From assembly GCA_029858605.1 (NCBI GenBank), contig JAOUET010000009.1:1-22132 (forward strand): 22,132 nucleotides of DNA, given 5' to 3'. The notes beneath the pieces are model-generated. The model made no database searches. It saw nothing but the letters and a program-made list of their open reading frames with translations, and had not been told where the DNA came from. This DNA is from Coriobacteriia bacterium. GTDB lineage: Bacteria; Actinomycetota; Coriobacteriia; Anaerosomatales; JAENZW01. Numbering within the stretch: position 1 is the first letter of the stretch; every line of letters starts with the position of its first letter. Of this stretch, positions 15,414 to 21,616 are shown piece after piece. A program made the translations under genes and the position numbers.

Positions 15414-16327
15414 TGGACGCGCTCATCCTCGCCGTTCTCGTGCTGATATCGCTCGCCCTCGCTTCGGCGCTCGTGTGGGCTACCGCGAGACTGACGGGGG
15501 CTTCCCGACGAGTCGCCAAGCTGCGCGCCGCGGTCTCCCAGATGCGCGCTGGAAACCTGGCACACCGCGCGGTGGTTGCAGGATCGGACGGAGTCGCCGC
15601 GCTGGCAGACGATATCAACGAATGGGCCGAAGAGATCCAGTCGGAACGCGAAGACGAACGCAACAGGGATGCCGCGCACAAGCGTCTGATCTCGAACATC
15701 TCGCACGACCTGAGAACACCCATCACATCGATCGCCGGCTACGTGGACGCGCTCGAGCGCGGGCTGGGTGACGACCCCAAGCGACACGTGGACGTTCTCG
15801 TCAAGAAGACGGCGGAGTTGACCGCGCTCACCGAGGACCTCTTCTTCATGACCAAGCTCGACTCAGGCGACCTGCAACTCCAGCTTCGGCCAGTGCGTCT
15901 CGACGAGATAGTGCGCCAGACACTTCTCGGCTTCGAGCAAGACCTTGCCTCCCGGGGAGTCACCGTCACTGCGGACATTCCGGATTATCCGTGCGTCGTG
16001 CAAGCGGACGAGTCGGCCCTGCGTCGCGTGCTCACCAATCTCATGGCCAACAGCCTCAGACATGCGAAAGGCATGACTCGGTTCTCGGTCGCGGTGCTGA
16101 CGTCCGCCGACGGATGTGGGGTCCGCATAAGCGACGATGGAGCGGGGTTCACGAAGCGAGTCGAAGACCTGTTCGAACGTGGCGCGAAGGCCGGCCCCGG
16201 TGGTGGTTCGGGGCTAGGACTGTCGATCGCCCACGACCTCGCCGAGCGCATGGGCGCTTCGATTTCAGCACACAGCGAACCCGGCGAGGGCACCGCGATC
16301 ACGCTCGAGTACTCAAAGGAGCAGTGA
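15413..16327 (+). CDS. Short sensor histidine kinase with a single membrane span
   Basis: A 304-residue protein with one N-terminal membrane helix (~3-23), a HAMP-like linker (~24-80), HisKA with H98 (SNISHDLRTPITSIAGYVDAL), and HATPase with N-box LTNLMANSLRHA, G1 ISDDGAGF and G2 GGGSGLGLSIAHDL. There is almost no extracytoplasmic loop, so it cannot read an outside ligand directly. It may sense within the membrane or through a partner such as the neighbouring membrane protein or ABC transporter, as known for BceS-like kinases. The ATG overlaps the regulator stop. Its own TGA overlaps another ATG (16327) of a 40-codon frame of doubtful reality. Confidence 0.9.
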   Translation: MDALILAVLVLISLALASALVWATARLTGASRRVAKLRAAVSQMRAGNLAHRAVVAGSDGVAALADDINEWAEEIQSEREDERNRDAAHKRLISNISHDLRTPITSIAGYVDALERGLGDDPKRHVDVLVKKTAELTALTEDLFFMTKLDSGDLQLQLRPVRLDEIVRQTLLGFEQDLASRGVTVTADIPDYPCVVQADESALRRVLTNLMANSLRHAKGMTRFSVAVLTSADGCGVRISDDGAGFTKRVEDLFERGAKAGPGGGSGLGLSIAHDLAERMGASISAHSEPGEGTAITLEYSKEQ

Positions 16328-16374
16328 TGCGAAGCACCCGAGCCATGTATGGGAAACGTATGCAACCCGCAACA

Positions 16375-16440
16375 CGCCCTTCAGCTGTGGGCGGGAGGAT
16401 ACATGTAGGGCATCCCGCCTGTCTGCCAGGAGGTGGGCAG
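16375..16440 (+). promoter_or_regulatory. Leader with competing hairpins and a looped Shine-Dalgarno
   Basis: Three stems are possible. CGCCC/GGGCG pairs 16375-16379 with 16389-16393. GGCGGGA/TCCCGCC pairs 16390-16396 with 16413-16419. CTGCC/GGCAG pairs 16423-16427 with 16436-16440. The first two share bases and exclude each other. The third holds AGGAGGTG, the ribosome binding site of the next gene, exactly in its 8-base loop. The 114-base gap between the kinase and the membrane protein is thus built like a translational control leader. This is seen by eye; no folding energy was computed. Confidence 0.4.
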
Positions 16441-16441
16441 C

Positions 16442-17428
16442 GTGGCTGAAGGGAGACGCGAGATGGACTACATGAAGATGCTCAAGGACGCTTTCAGGGT
16501 GACGTGGCGCTACAAGGTGCTGTGGATCTTCGGACTTCTCGGAGGCACGGCTAGTTCGTTCTGGCTGAACGCGCCCGGCGGCGACTACCAGGACTATGGA
16601 ACCGTTCGGTACGAGCTGTCCGACCAGGAGGGACAGGAGATCCTGGACGCACTGCGCGAAGTCGGTATCTTGCCGCACACCGTCCAAACCTTCCAGGACC
16701 TCGTGCCGCTTCTCATCGCTATCGCGGTGACGATCCTCGTGATCGCTCTCCTGGTGACGATCGTGCGTATCGCCGCCCAGGGAGGCCTTGCGCACCTCAC
16801 AAATGAGGCGCTCAGGGAAGGTGAGGTTCGCGCAGGAGCCGGTTGGCGCGCAGGGTTCTCGAACTGGTTCCGTGTATTCGGGATCGGCTTCCTGCTTGCA
16901 CTGCCGGTCGTGGCCGTCGGTCTTCTCGCTGGCGCGGCGCTCGTCGTGATGCTGGTCTCGGTAGCCGGCTCGAGCTCCGAACCCGTCGTCCCGCTCATCC
17001 TCACTGCGCTGACGCTCGTACCGCTCCTGATCCTGCTCCTCTCGGTGGCGGGAGTCATAGTGCACATGCTGCGGGAGGTCGCGATTCGTCATGCCGTCTT
17101 GAGCAACGCGACGGTGACCGATTCGATCGCGATGGCGTGGCGAAGCCTGTGGGGCCGCAAGGGCGTGTTCACGACATGGCTCATGCTGTGGCTGGTGTCG
17201 ATCGGCTTCGGCATCGTGGGACTGATCGCCGTCGCTCCGTCTGTCATACCGATCGTCGTCGGAATCGCCACGCAGTCGTGGACGCTAGTCGCACTCGGCG
17301 CCCTCCTGGCAGTGCTCATCGGGCTTCTGGTCGGCGCGCTTCAAGGAACGTTCAACGCCACAGTGTGGACAGCCCTCTACGGGCGCTACATCACCGGCAC
17401 CCTGCCAGCCGGAGAGGCCGATGCCTAG
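16442..17428 (+). CDS. Polytopic membrane protein of unknown function
   Basis: A ~328-residue protein with about six long hydrophobic segments (for example ~90-115, 140-175, 185-215, 245-275, 285-310) and a short N-terminal amphipathic start (MDYMKMLKDAFRVTWRYKVLWIFG). I do not recognise an enzyme motif. Two starts compete: the GTG at 16442, eight bases after a perfect AGGAGGTG, and the ATG at 16463 with GGGAGA upstream. I use the GTG but the ATG is almost as good, and the MDY start would fit the topology. Its 3' end overlaps the ABC ATPase start by 8 bases, so it belongs to the ABC operon and may be an extra subunit or sensor partner. It has the look of the membrane domain found in large integral-membrane DUF families. 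Confidence 0.78.
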   Translation: MAEGRREMDYMKMLKDAFRVTWRYKVLWIFGLLGGTASSFWLNAPGGDYQDYGTVRYELSDQEGQEILDALREVGILPHTVQTFQDLVPLLIAIAVTILVIALLVTIVRIAAQGGLAHLTNEALREGEVRAGAGWRAGFSNWFRVFGIGFLLALPVVAVGLLAGAALVVMLVSVAGSSSEPVVPLILTALTLVPLLILLLSVAGVIVHMLREVAIRHAVLSNATVTDSIAMAWRSLWGRKGVFTTWLMLWLVSIGFGIVGLIAVAPSVIPIVVGIATQSWTLVALGALLAVLIGLLVGALQGTFNATVWTALYGRYITGTLPAGEADA

Positions 17429-18368
17429 CGTGACATCCACAACGGACGTCGTGATCCGGACGCGGGGGCTGTCGAAGGACTACCACCGCGTCCGGGCTGT
17501 GGATGGGCTGGACCTCACCGTGCAGCGAGGGGCGATCTATGCGTTGGTCGGCCGCTGCGGTTCGGGCAAGACAACCGTCGCGCGCATGCTGCTCGGACTC
17601 ATCTTGCCGACCGTCGGCGAAGCATATGTATTGGGGAGGCCGGTGCGCCGAACCGAAGTCGAGATCCGCGAGCGCGTGGGATACCTCCCCGACAAGTCGG
17701 CGTTCTACTCCGGCCTGACCGCAAGAGAGACCCTGGAGGTTCAACGACGGCTCTTCGGCATTCGTGCTCGACGCCGAATCGACGAGGTGCTCGATGTCAT
17801 GGGCATGCTCGACTGCGGCGACCGCAAAGTCCGGCACCTGTCCGAAGACGAACGCCAGCGCCTCGGCATCGCCCGTGCGCTGCTCCACGAACCGGAACTA
17901 CTCGTACTGGACGAGCCGGCGCAGCGACTCGACGCCGTCAGCGTGCGAAACCTCCGCGAGCTGCTGGAGCATCTCGTGTTCGAGCGACAGGTCACCGTGT
18001 TCTTGTGCGACCAGGACATCGGCTTCGCCGAACAGGTCGCCACACGTATCGGCGTGCTTCACAACGGCCGGCTGGCCCAGGATATGGACAGCTCCGAGGT
18101 GGGCGAGCATCGCCGCGACTACCTCGAGGTGACCGTGTCGGACTCCCGTCGGGCGGCGTGGCTGATCGAGGAGCTCCTCGACCTCGACGACTACGCGGTT
18201 CTGAGGGACGGCGTTCTGCGCATCTACGAGAGCCTCGACAGGAGTGCGGAGATCAACAGGTGCCTTCAGGAGAACGGCATCGACGTGAGCCGGCTCACGA
18301 CCGAGAGGGCGACGCTGGAAGAGTACTTCGTGGACGTCACGGGTGCCGACGAAGAGGGTGAGCAGTGA
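17421..18368 (+). CDS. ABC transporter ATPase with non-canonical signature and H-loop
   Basis: A 315-residue ATPase of the ABC-2/drug-export type with a C-terminal ~100-residue extension typical of that group. Walker A is GRCGSGKTT (44-52) and Walker B with the catalytic Glu is LLVLDEP (~160-166), both intact. The signature reads LSEDERQRLG (140-149) instead of LSGGxxQRLG, and the H-loop His is replaced by Gln (VFLCDQD, Q198). The segment after Walker B reads AQRLDA rather than TNGLDP. In a homodimer both ATP sites would lack the Gly-Gly of the signature and the switch His. Family knowledge: such changes usually reduce hydrolysis. The gene overlaps its neighbours on both sides, has GGAGAGG upstream and shows no frameshift, so it is under selection. 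Confidence 0.88.
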   Translation: MPSVTSTTDVVIRTRGLSKDYHRVRAVDGLDLTVQRGAIYALVGRCGSGKTTVARMLLGLILPTVGEAYVLGRPVRRTEVEIRERVGYLPDKSAFYSGLTARETLEVQRRLFGIRARRRIDEVLDVMGMLDCGDRKVRHLSEDERQRLGIARALLHEPELLVLDEPAQRLDAVSVRNLRELLEHLVFERQVTVFLCDQDIGFAEQVATRIGVLHNGRLAQDMDSSEVGEHRRDYLEVTVSDSRRAAWLIEELLDLDDYAVLRDGVLRIYESLDRSAEINRCLQENGIDVSRLTTERATLEEYFVDVTGADEEGEQ

Positions 18369-19111
18369 TGGCCGCAGTCTTCTCGGCAGAGTTGATGAAG
18401 CTCCGTCGCTCCTGGATGCCGGCGGCGACCGTACTGACTGCCATCGCCGGTCCCGTGTTCGCGGCGCTCGCCGTTTGGGCGGTCCTCACGCTCGAGCAAA
18501 GCAACGTCCCCGTCCCGCAGATAGACGTGACGTGGTCGAGCTTCCTCGTCGAAGGCGGCAGCTTCACGATCCTATTGGTCTTCTTTGCGGTGATGCTGGC
18601 GTGCGCCTACGTCTTCGGCCGAGAGTACCAAGAAGGCACCCTAGAGATACTTGCGGCAGCTCCTCTGCGCTCCTCAGACATCGTGTTCGGGAAGCTTGCT
18701 GCGTTACTTGCCTGGACTGCCGCCGTGTCCGCAATCTCTTTTGCAGCCAGCATCGTTGCGGGCTACGCGGTCGGCATGGGACCGCTCGCCGCCGGTGACC
18801 TCTGGAGCGCGTTTGGCATCCACGTCCAAAGGACACTGGTGTGCTTCTCGGGGCTTCCGCTCGTTGGCTGGATCGCGATGAGAGGCCGCGGACTCCTGCT
18901 TCCTGCAACCTTCGGAGTCACGACGGTGTTCGCAGCCGTCTGGCTGCGTTCGCTTCCGCCCGCGCGCTACATACCCTATCTGATGCCCGCCGCAGGAACT
19001 CCAGAGTCCGGGGTGGCGTTTCCGGCAGCGTCCTGGATTCTGGTCGTGCTCACAATGGTCGCCGGAATGGCGGTCAGCCTTTGGGAGATGACTACACAAG
19101 ACGCGGTGTGA
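18368..19111 (+). CDS. ABC-2 type permease
   Basis: A ~247-residue membrane protein with six hydrophobic segments and the ABC-2 hallmark of a first cytoplasmic helix (FSAELMKLRRSWMP) and FGREYQEGTLEILAAAPL between helices 2 and 3. It forms the transport channel for the preceding ATPase; the two overlap at GTGATG (the ATPase stop TGA lies inside). An alternative GTG start at 18365 adds one Met. GAGGGTGAG upstream serves as ribosome binding site. The substrate is unknown; the control by a two-component pair suggests a peptide antibiotic or envelope-active compound. Confidence 0.88.
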   Translation: MAAVFSAELMKLRRSWMPAATVLTAIAGPVFAALAVWAVLTLEQSNVPVPQIDVTWSSFLVEGGSFTILLVFFAVMLACAYVFGREYQEGTLEILAAAPLRSSDIVFGKLAALLAWTAAVSAISFAASIVAGYAVGMGPLAAGDLWSAFGIHVQRTLVCFSGLPLVGWIAMRGRGLLLPATFGVTTVFAAVWLRSLPPARYIPYLMPAAGTPESGVAFPAASWILVVLTMVAGMAVSLWEMTTQDAV

Positions 19112-19175
19112 GGCGATCGCTCTTGCCCGCTCTTCCCTCTCAACGGGCATACACTCCCCTGAGGAGGTGGCGCCG

Positions 19176-19649
19176 ATGTTCGAAGCCAAAGTCATCACGA
19201 CCGAAACGGCAACGGTCGCCTACGTCACGATGCGGGGTCCCTATGCGCAGATCCCCGAAACGATGGGACGACTGTACGGATGGATCGGCCAGCACGGGCT
19301 CACGCCGGTCGGCATGCCCGAGGGAGTGTACTTCACGGATCCTGCCGAAGTACCCGAGGCAGAGGCGCTGTGGGAGGTCAGAGCGCCCGTCTCGGGTGAC
19401 CCCGCCGAAACGGAGCCCGACGAGAGCGGTATCGGCGTCAAGCGCATCGAGCCCGTGACCGCGGCATCGACGATGTACAAGGGGCCCTACAACGACATAG
19501 CTCCGACGTACGAGGCGCTTGTCGGCTGGATCGCGGAGAACGGCTACGAGATCAGCGGGCCTCCGAGCGAGCTGTACTACTCGGACGCGGAGAAGGTGCC
19601 GCCTTCGGAGTACCTCACGGAAGTCAGAATACCCATCGCGGGAGGCTAG
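19176..19649 (+). CDS. GyrI-like/AraC effector-binding domain protein
   Basis: A 157-residue soluble protein with the two-fold SHS2-type pattern of the GyrI-like small-molecule-binding family. The halves are FEAKVITTETATVAYVTMRGPYAQIPETMGRLYGWI and VKRIEPVTAASTMYKGPYNDIAPTYEALVGWI; each is followed by a Gly/Pro loop and a Y-[YF]-[ST]-D segment and ends in a WEVRAPV or TEVRIPI strand. The internal duplication is visible by eye. Such domains bind amphipathic cations or drugs, alone or as AraC effector domains; here there is no DNA-binding part. GAGGAGG upstream selects the ATG at 19176 over the GTG at 19167. It lies ~65 bases behind the ABC-2 operon, and its ligand may be related to that transporter's substrate (inference). 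Confidence 0.82.
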   Translation: MFEAKVITTETATVAYVTMRGPYAQIPETMGRLYGWIGQHGLTPVGMPEGVYFTDPAEVPEAEALWEVRAPVSGDPAETEPDESGIGVKRIEPVTAASTMYKGPYNDIAPTYEALVGWIAENGYEISGPPSELYYSDAEKVPPSEYLTEVRIPIAGG

Positions 19650-19676
19650 TGGCAGCCGCAAGGCAGACGCGTGGCG

Positions 19677-19853
19677 TCACGACTCGCCGGCATCCAGAAT
19701 ACGCACCTCGCCCACGTCGCCGTCGACCTCGATGAGCTGACCGGTCCTGATGAGCCTTGTGGCGGGTCCAACGTTGGCCACGGCCGGAATACCGTACTCG
19801 CGCGCGATGATGCTCAGTAGGAGCGAAACGCGCTGGAAGCCGACTTGGTGGCA
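19677..19853 (-). pseudogene. C-terminal fragment of a PEP-utilising enzyme (phosphohistidine domain tail)
   Basis: On the minus strand, a frame without a usable start reads SIIAREYGIPAVANVG, then ATRLIRTGQLIEVDGD and GEVRIL, followed by a TGA at 19677-19679. This is the end of the swivelling phosphohistidine domain of PEP synthase, PPDK or rifampicin-phosphotransferase-like enzymes. The preceding block with the catalytic His (T-x-GG-x-x-SHAA) is absent: the open frame runs back only to a stop at 19854 and reads VGFQRVSLLL instead. So only ~45 of some hundreds of residues remain. It overlaps the 3' end of the broken gene at 19814-20081 in another frame, which marks a deletion junction. Confidence 0.65.
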
Positions 19854-20081
19854 TCAATGACGATCGAGACGCCTCTGTGCCCGTCAGCGATCCAGCCGCG
19901 GAGAGACTCCAGCGCCAAGCATCTCGTTGAGTGACCGCTCGCGGGCGCGACGCATCGCGGAGACCGAAACGCGCGAGCCGTCGTTGCCGCAATCCTTCTC
20001 GGCTGCGCTGGGCGCCTCGATGCACACCGCCATAGAGCGGTGTCCGCCCAGTGGGACCCGCGTGCAGAGAATGTATTCCAT
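19814..20081 (-). pseudogene. Frameshifted gene of unknown function, divergent from the arsM operon
   Basis: From an ATG at 20081 with a strong GAGGAG six bases upstream, a frame reads MEYILCTRVPLGGHRSMAV through VSVSAMRRARERSLNEML, then hits a stop at 19884. A second frame continues the natural-looking protein as LALESLRGWIADGHRGVS and IVIDATKSASSAF to a stop at 19814. Dropping one G at ~19915 (minus strand CTTGGCG) joins them to one ~88-residue protein. I do not recognise the family. Its good start site and promoter suggest a formerly real gene. Alternatives are a sequencing error, programmed frameshifting, or a true gene that ends early at 65 residues. Confidence 0.55.
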
Positions 20082-20117
20082 CGTCGACTCCTCGTTTCGC
20101 TGTGTTTGTGTACCCCG

Positions 20118-20154
20118 ATTCTGATTATTCTGACTTCTCCCCGAGAGATGTCAA
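20118..20154 (-). promoter_or_regulatory. Leftward promoter with tandem operator-like repeats
   Basis: On the minus strand a perfect -35 box TTGACA (20154-20149) is followed after 16 bases by CAGAAT, or after 19 by AATAAT, as -10. The -10 zone lies within two tandem copies of a 9-bp motif on the plus strand, ATTCTGATT (20118-20126) and ATTCTGACT (20127-20135). The promoter points at the broken gene starting at 20081, so a repressor binding the repeats would block it. Confidence 0.55.
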
Positions 20155-20193
20155 GAGCCAGGTGCAGAAGAGTACTCCGGCTCACAGTCATCT

Positions 20194-20211
20194 GCAGGAC
20201 ATACATCCTGC
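20194..20211. repeat. Perfect inverted repeat in the arsM-side intergenic region
   Basis: GCAGGA-CATACA-TCCTGC is a perfect 6-bp inverted repeat with a 6-base centre. It lies between the two divergent promoters, where a dimeric regulator could bind. No gene is visible between 20094 and 20340. Confidence 0.5.
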
Positions 20212-20250
20212 TCACTGCATATGCACTGCGAGGTTCGAACAAGCACCATC

Positions 20251-20266
20251 CGTCAGATTCCTGACG
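20251..20266. repeat. Perfect inverted repeat just upstream of the arsM-operon promoter
   Basis: CGTCAG-ATTC-CTGACG is a perfect 6-bp inverted repeat with a 4-base centre, eight bases before the TTGCAC -35 box. The half CAGATTCCTG resembles the ATTCTGA motif found four times nearby, so it may be another binding site or an activator site. Confidence 0.5.
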
Positions 20267-20274
20267 CATTCCAT

Positions 20275-20307
20275 TTGCACATTCTGATTTGTTGGTATAT
20301 TCTGATT
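20275..20307 (+). promoter_or_regulatory. Promoter of the AbrB-like/arsM operon with two operator-like repeats
   Basis: TTGCAC (20275-20280) as -35 and TATATT (20296-20301, spacing 15) or TATTCT (20298-20303, spacing 17) as -10 form a plausible promoter in an AT-rich patch. ATTCTGATT occurs at 20281-20289, between the boxes, and at 20299-20307, over the -10 and start region. The two copies are 18 bp apart, on the same face of the helix within two turns. This is a classic repressor position. Confidence 0.6.
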
Positions 20308-20340
20308 GCATTGGTCCGCAGAAGACCCACGGAGGCAACC

Positions 20341-20616
20341 ATGGCCGAGAACGAATCCTGCAAGAGTGACTGCGCTGAGGAGTGCTGCTCCCTGGAAGCA
20401 GTCGTCACGATAGACGAGCGCGGCCAGTTCGTCCTGCCGAAGGACCTGCGCACGCGCGCCGGTATCGAGCCTGGGGACCGTCTGGCAATCGTCGCCTATC
20501 CCAAGTCCGGCGGCGGCATCTGCTGCATCACACTCGTCAAGGCGGACACCGTTGCCACGGCTGTCCAAGACGTGATCCGCCCCGCAATCGGCCAGACCCG
20601 GCCGGAGAAGGAGTGA
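20341..20616 (+). CDS. Cys-rich AbrB/SpoVT-type protein (HgcAB-associated-like)
   Basis: A 91-residue protein. The N-terminus carries C7, C11, C15 and C16 (C-x3-C-x3-CC). A swapped-hairpin AbrB/MazE-type domain follows: VVTIDERGQFVLPKDLRTRAGIEPGDRLAIV at ~21-51. A second pair, C61-C62, sits in GGICCITLVKAD, and a helical tail ends the protein. It resembles small AbrB-type proteins annotated as HgcAB-associated (HgcC), which also carry CC pairs; hgcA/hgcB are not in the window. The ATG at 20341 follows GGAGG at normal spacing. Inference: thiol groups bind a soft metal or As(III) and the protein regulates its own promoter. Direct DNA binding is plausible for the fold but unproven here. It is cotranscribed with arsM, six bases downstream. 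Confidence 0.82.
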   Translation: MAENESCKSDCAEECCSLEAVVTIDERGQFVLPKDLRTRAGIEPGDRLAIVAYPKSGGGICCITLVKADTVATAVQDVIRPAIGQTRPEKE

Positions 20617-20622
20617 CACCGA

Positions 20623-21453
20623 ATGACAACCCACGACGAAGACGCGATCAAAGAGGCCGTGAGGGGCCGATACGCCAGTCACGCACGGGCCAAGACGTCC
20701 TGCTGCGATACTCCGTGTGCGTGCAACACGGACGAGACTCCCGCCATCGCTGACTACGACGCGCAGGATCTCGCCGCACTCCCCGCCGAAGCGAACCTTG
20801 GCCTGGGATGTGGCAACCCGCTGGCGTTCGACTCGATCCTGCCAGGCGAGACCGTGGTCGACCTAGGCTCGGGCGGAGGCATCGACTGCTTCTTGGCCGC
20901 TCGAAGAGTGGGCCCGGAGGGCCTGGTCATCGGCGTGGACATGACCGCCGAGATGGTGCTGCTCGCACAGCGCAACGCCGAGCGCGACGGCTACACCAAC
21001 GTCGACTTCCGACTCGGCGAAATCGAGGACTTGCCGATCGACACCTCCTCGGCAGACCTCGTCATCTCCAACTGCGTCATCAACCTCGTTCCCGACAAGA
21101 CACGCGCTTTCGCCGAAGCTTTCCGCGTGCTCAAGCCCGGCGGTCGCATCTCGGTCTCGGACATCGTCACGTCGGCGCCGATCCCCGAGATCGCGCGCGG
21201 ATCCGTGAGCGCGTACGTCGCCTGTCTAGGCGGCGCACTCGTCTTGGAGGACTACATTGCTGCAATCGGTGCCGCCGGCTTCGAGAACGTGAGCGTTGTC
21301 GCCGACTCAAGCCTGTGCACCAGCACGGAGGAGGCCGAGGAGCTGCTCGCAGCGATCGACCTGGATTCCCTGGGTGGGCTGTCGCGGGAAGAGGCGCTGC
21401 GTGCAGCGACCCTCTTCCACAGCATTACCGTGAACGCGCGAAGGCCCGTCTAG
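20623..21453 (+). CDS. arsM: Arsenite S-adenosylmethionine methyltransferase
   Basis: A 276-residue cytoplasmic enzyme that methylates As(III) with SAM to mono-, di- and trimethyl species. SAM motif: VVDLGSGGGIDCFLAAR (~78-94), with the acidic GVDMTAEM strand (~104-111). The three Cys needed for As(III) binding in characterised ArsM are recognisable: C63 (LGLGCGNPLAF), C151 (VISNCVINL) and C201 (YVACLGGAL). The N-terminus has additional Cys (C27, C28, C32, C34: SCCDTPCAC), typical of the microbial ArsM class. The start at 20623 lies nine bases after AAGGAG. No arsR, arsB/acr3 or arsC is in view; regulation probably comes from the upstream AbrB-like gene and the repeats before it. Confidence 0.92.
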   Translation: MTTHDEDAIKEAVRGRYASHARAKTSCCDTPCACNTDETPAIADYDAQDLAALPAEANLGLGCGNPLAFDSILPGETVVDLGSGGGIDCFLAARRVGPEGLVIGVDMTAEMVLLAQRNAERDGYTNVDFRLGEIEDLPIDTSSADLVISNCVINLVPDKTRAFAEAFRVLKPGGRISVSDIVTSAPIPEIARGSVSAYVACLGGALVLEDYIAAIGAAGFENVSVVADSSLCTSTEEAEELLAAIDLDSLGGLSREEALRAATLFHSITVNARRPV

Positions 21454-21616
21454 GTTTCGTCGGGCTGCACCGCGATCAAGAAGGACTACGTATCCCAGGA
21501 AGACTCCGTTGTCGTCTGGCACCGGCCTGGGTCGGCAAAGGTGACCCAATCTCGCCAGAATCGTACTCCTCACGGCGCCTGCAAGAGTCTACACTCTGTC
21601 GCGAGGAGGGGTTGCC

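Noticed and set aside
20221..20340. Upstream extension of the AbrB-like gene (131 codons)
   Set aside because: It would run through the promoter and operator repeats. GGAGG sits right before the ATG at 20341, where homology begins.
20341..20616. Mercury methylation locus (hgcAB)
   Set aside because: Only the associated AbrB-like protein is present; no corrinoid protein or ferredoxin gene like hgcA/hgcB is in the window, and the neighbour is arsM.
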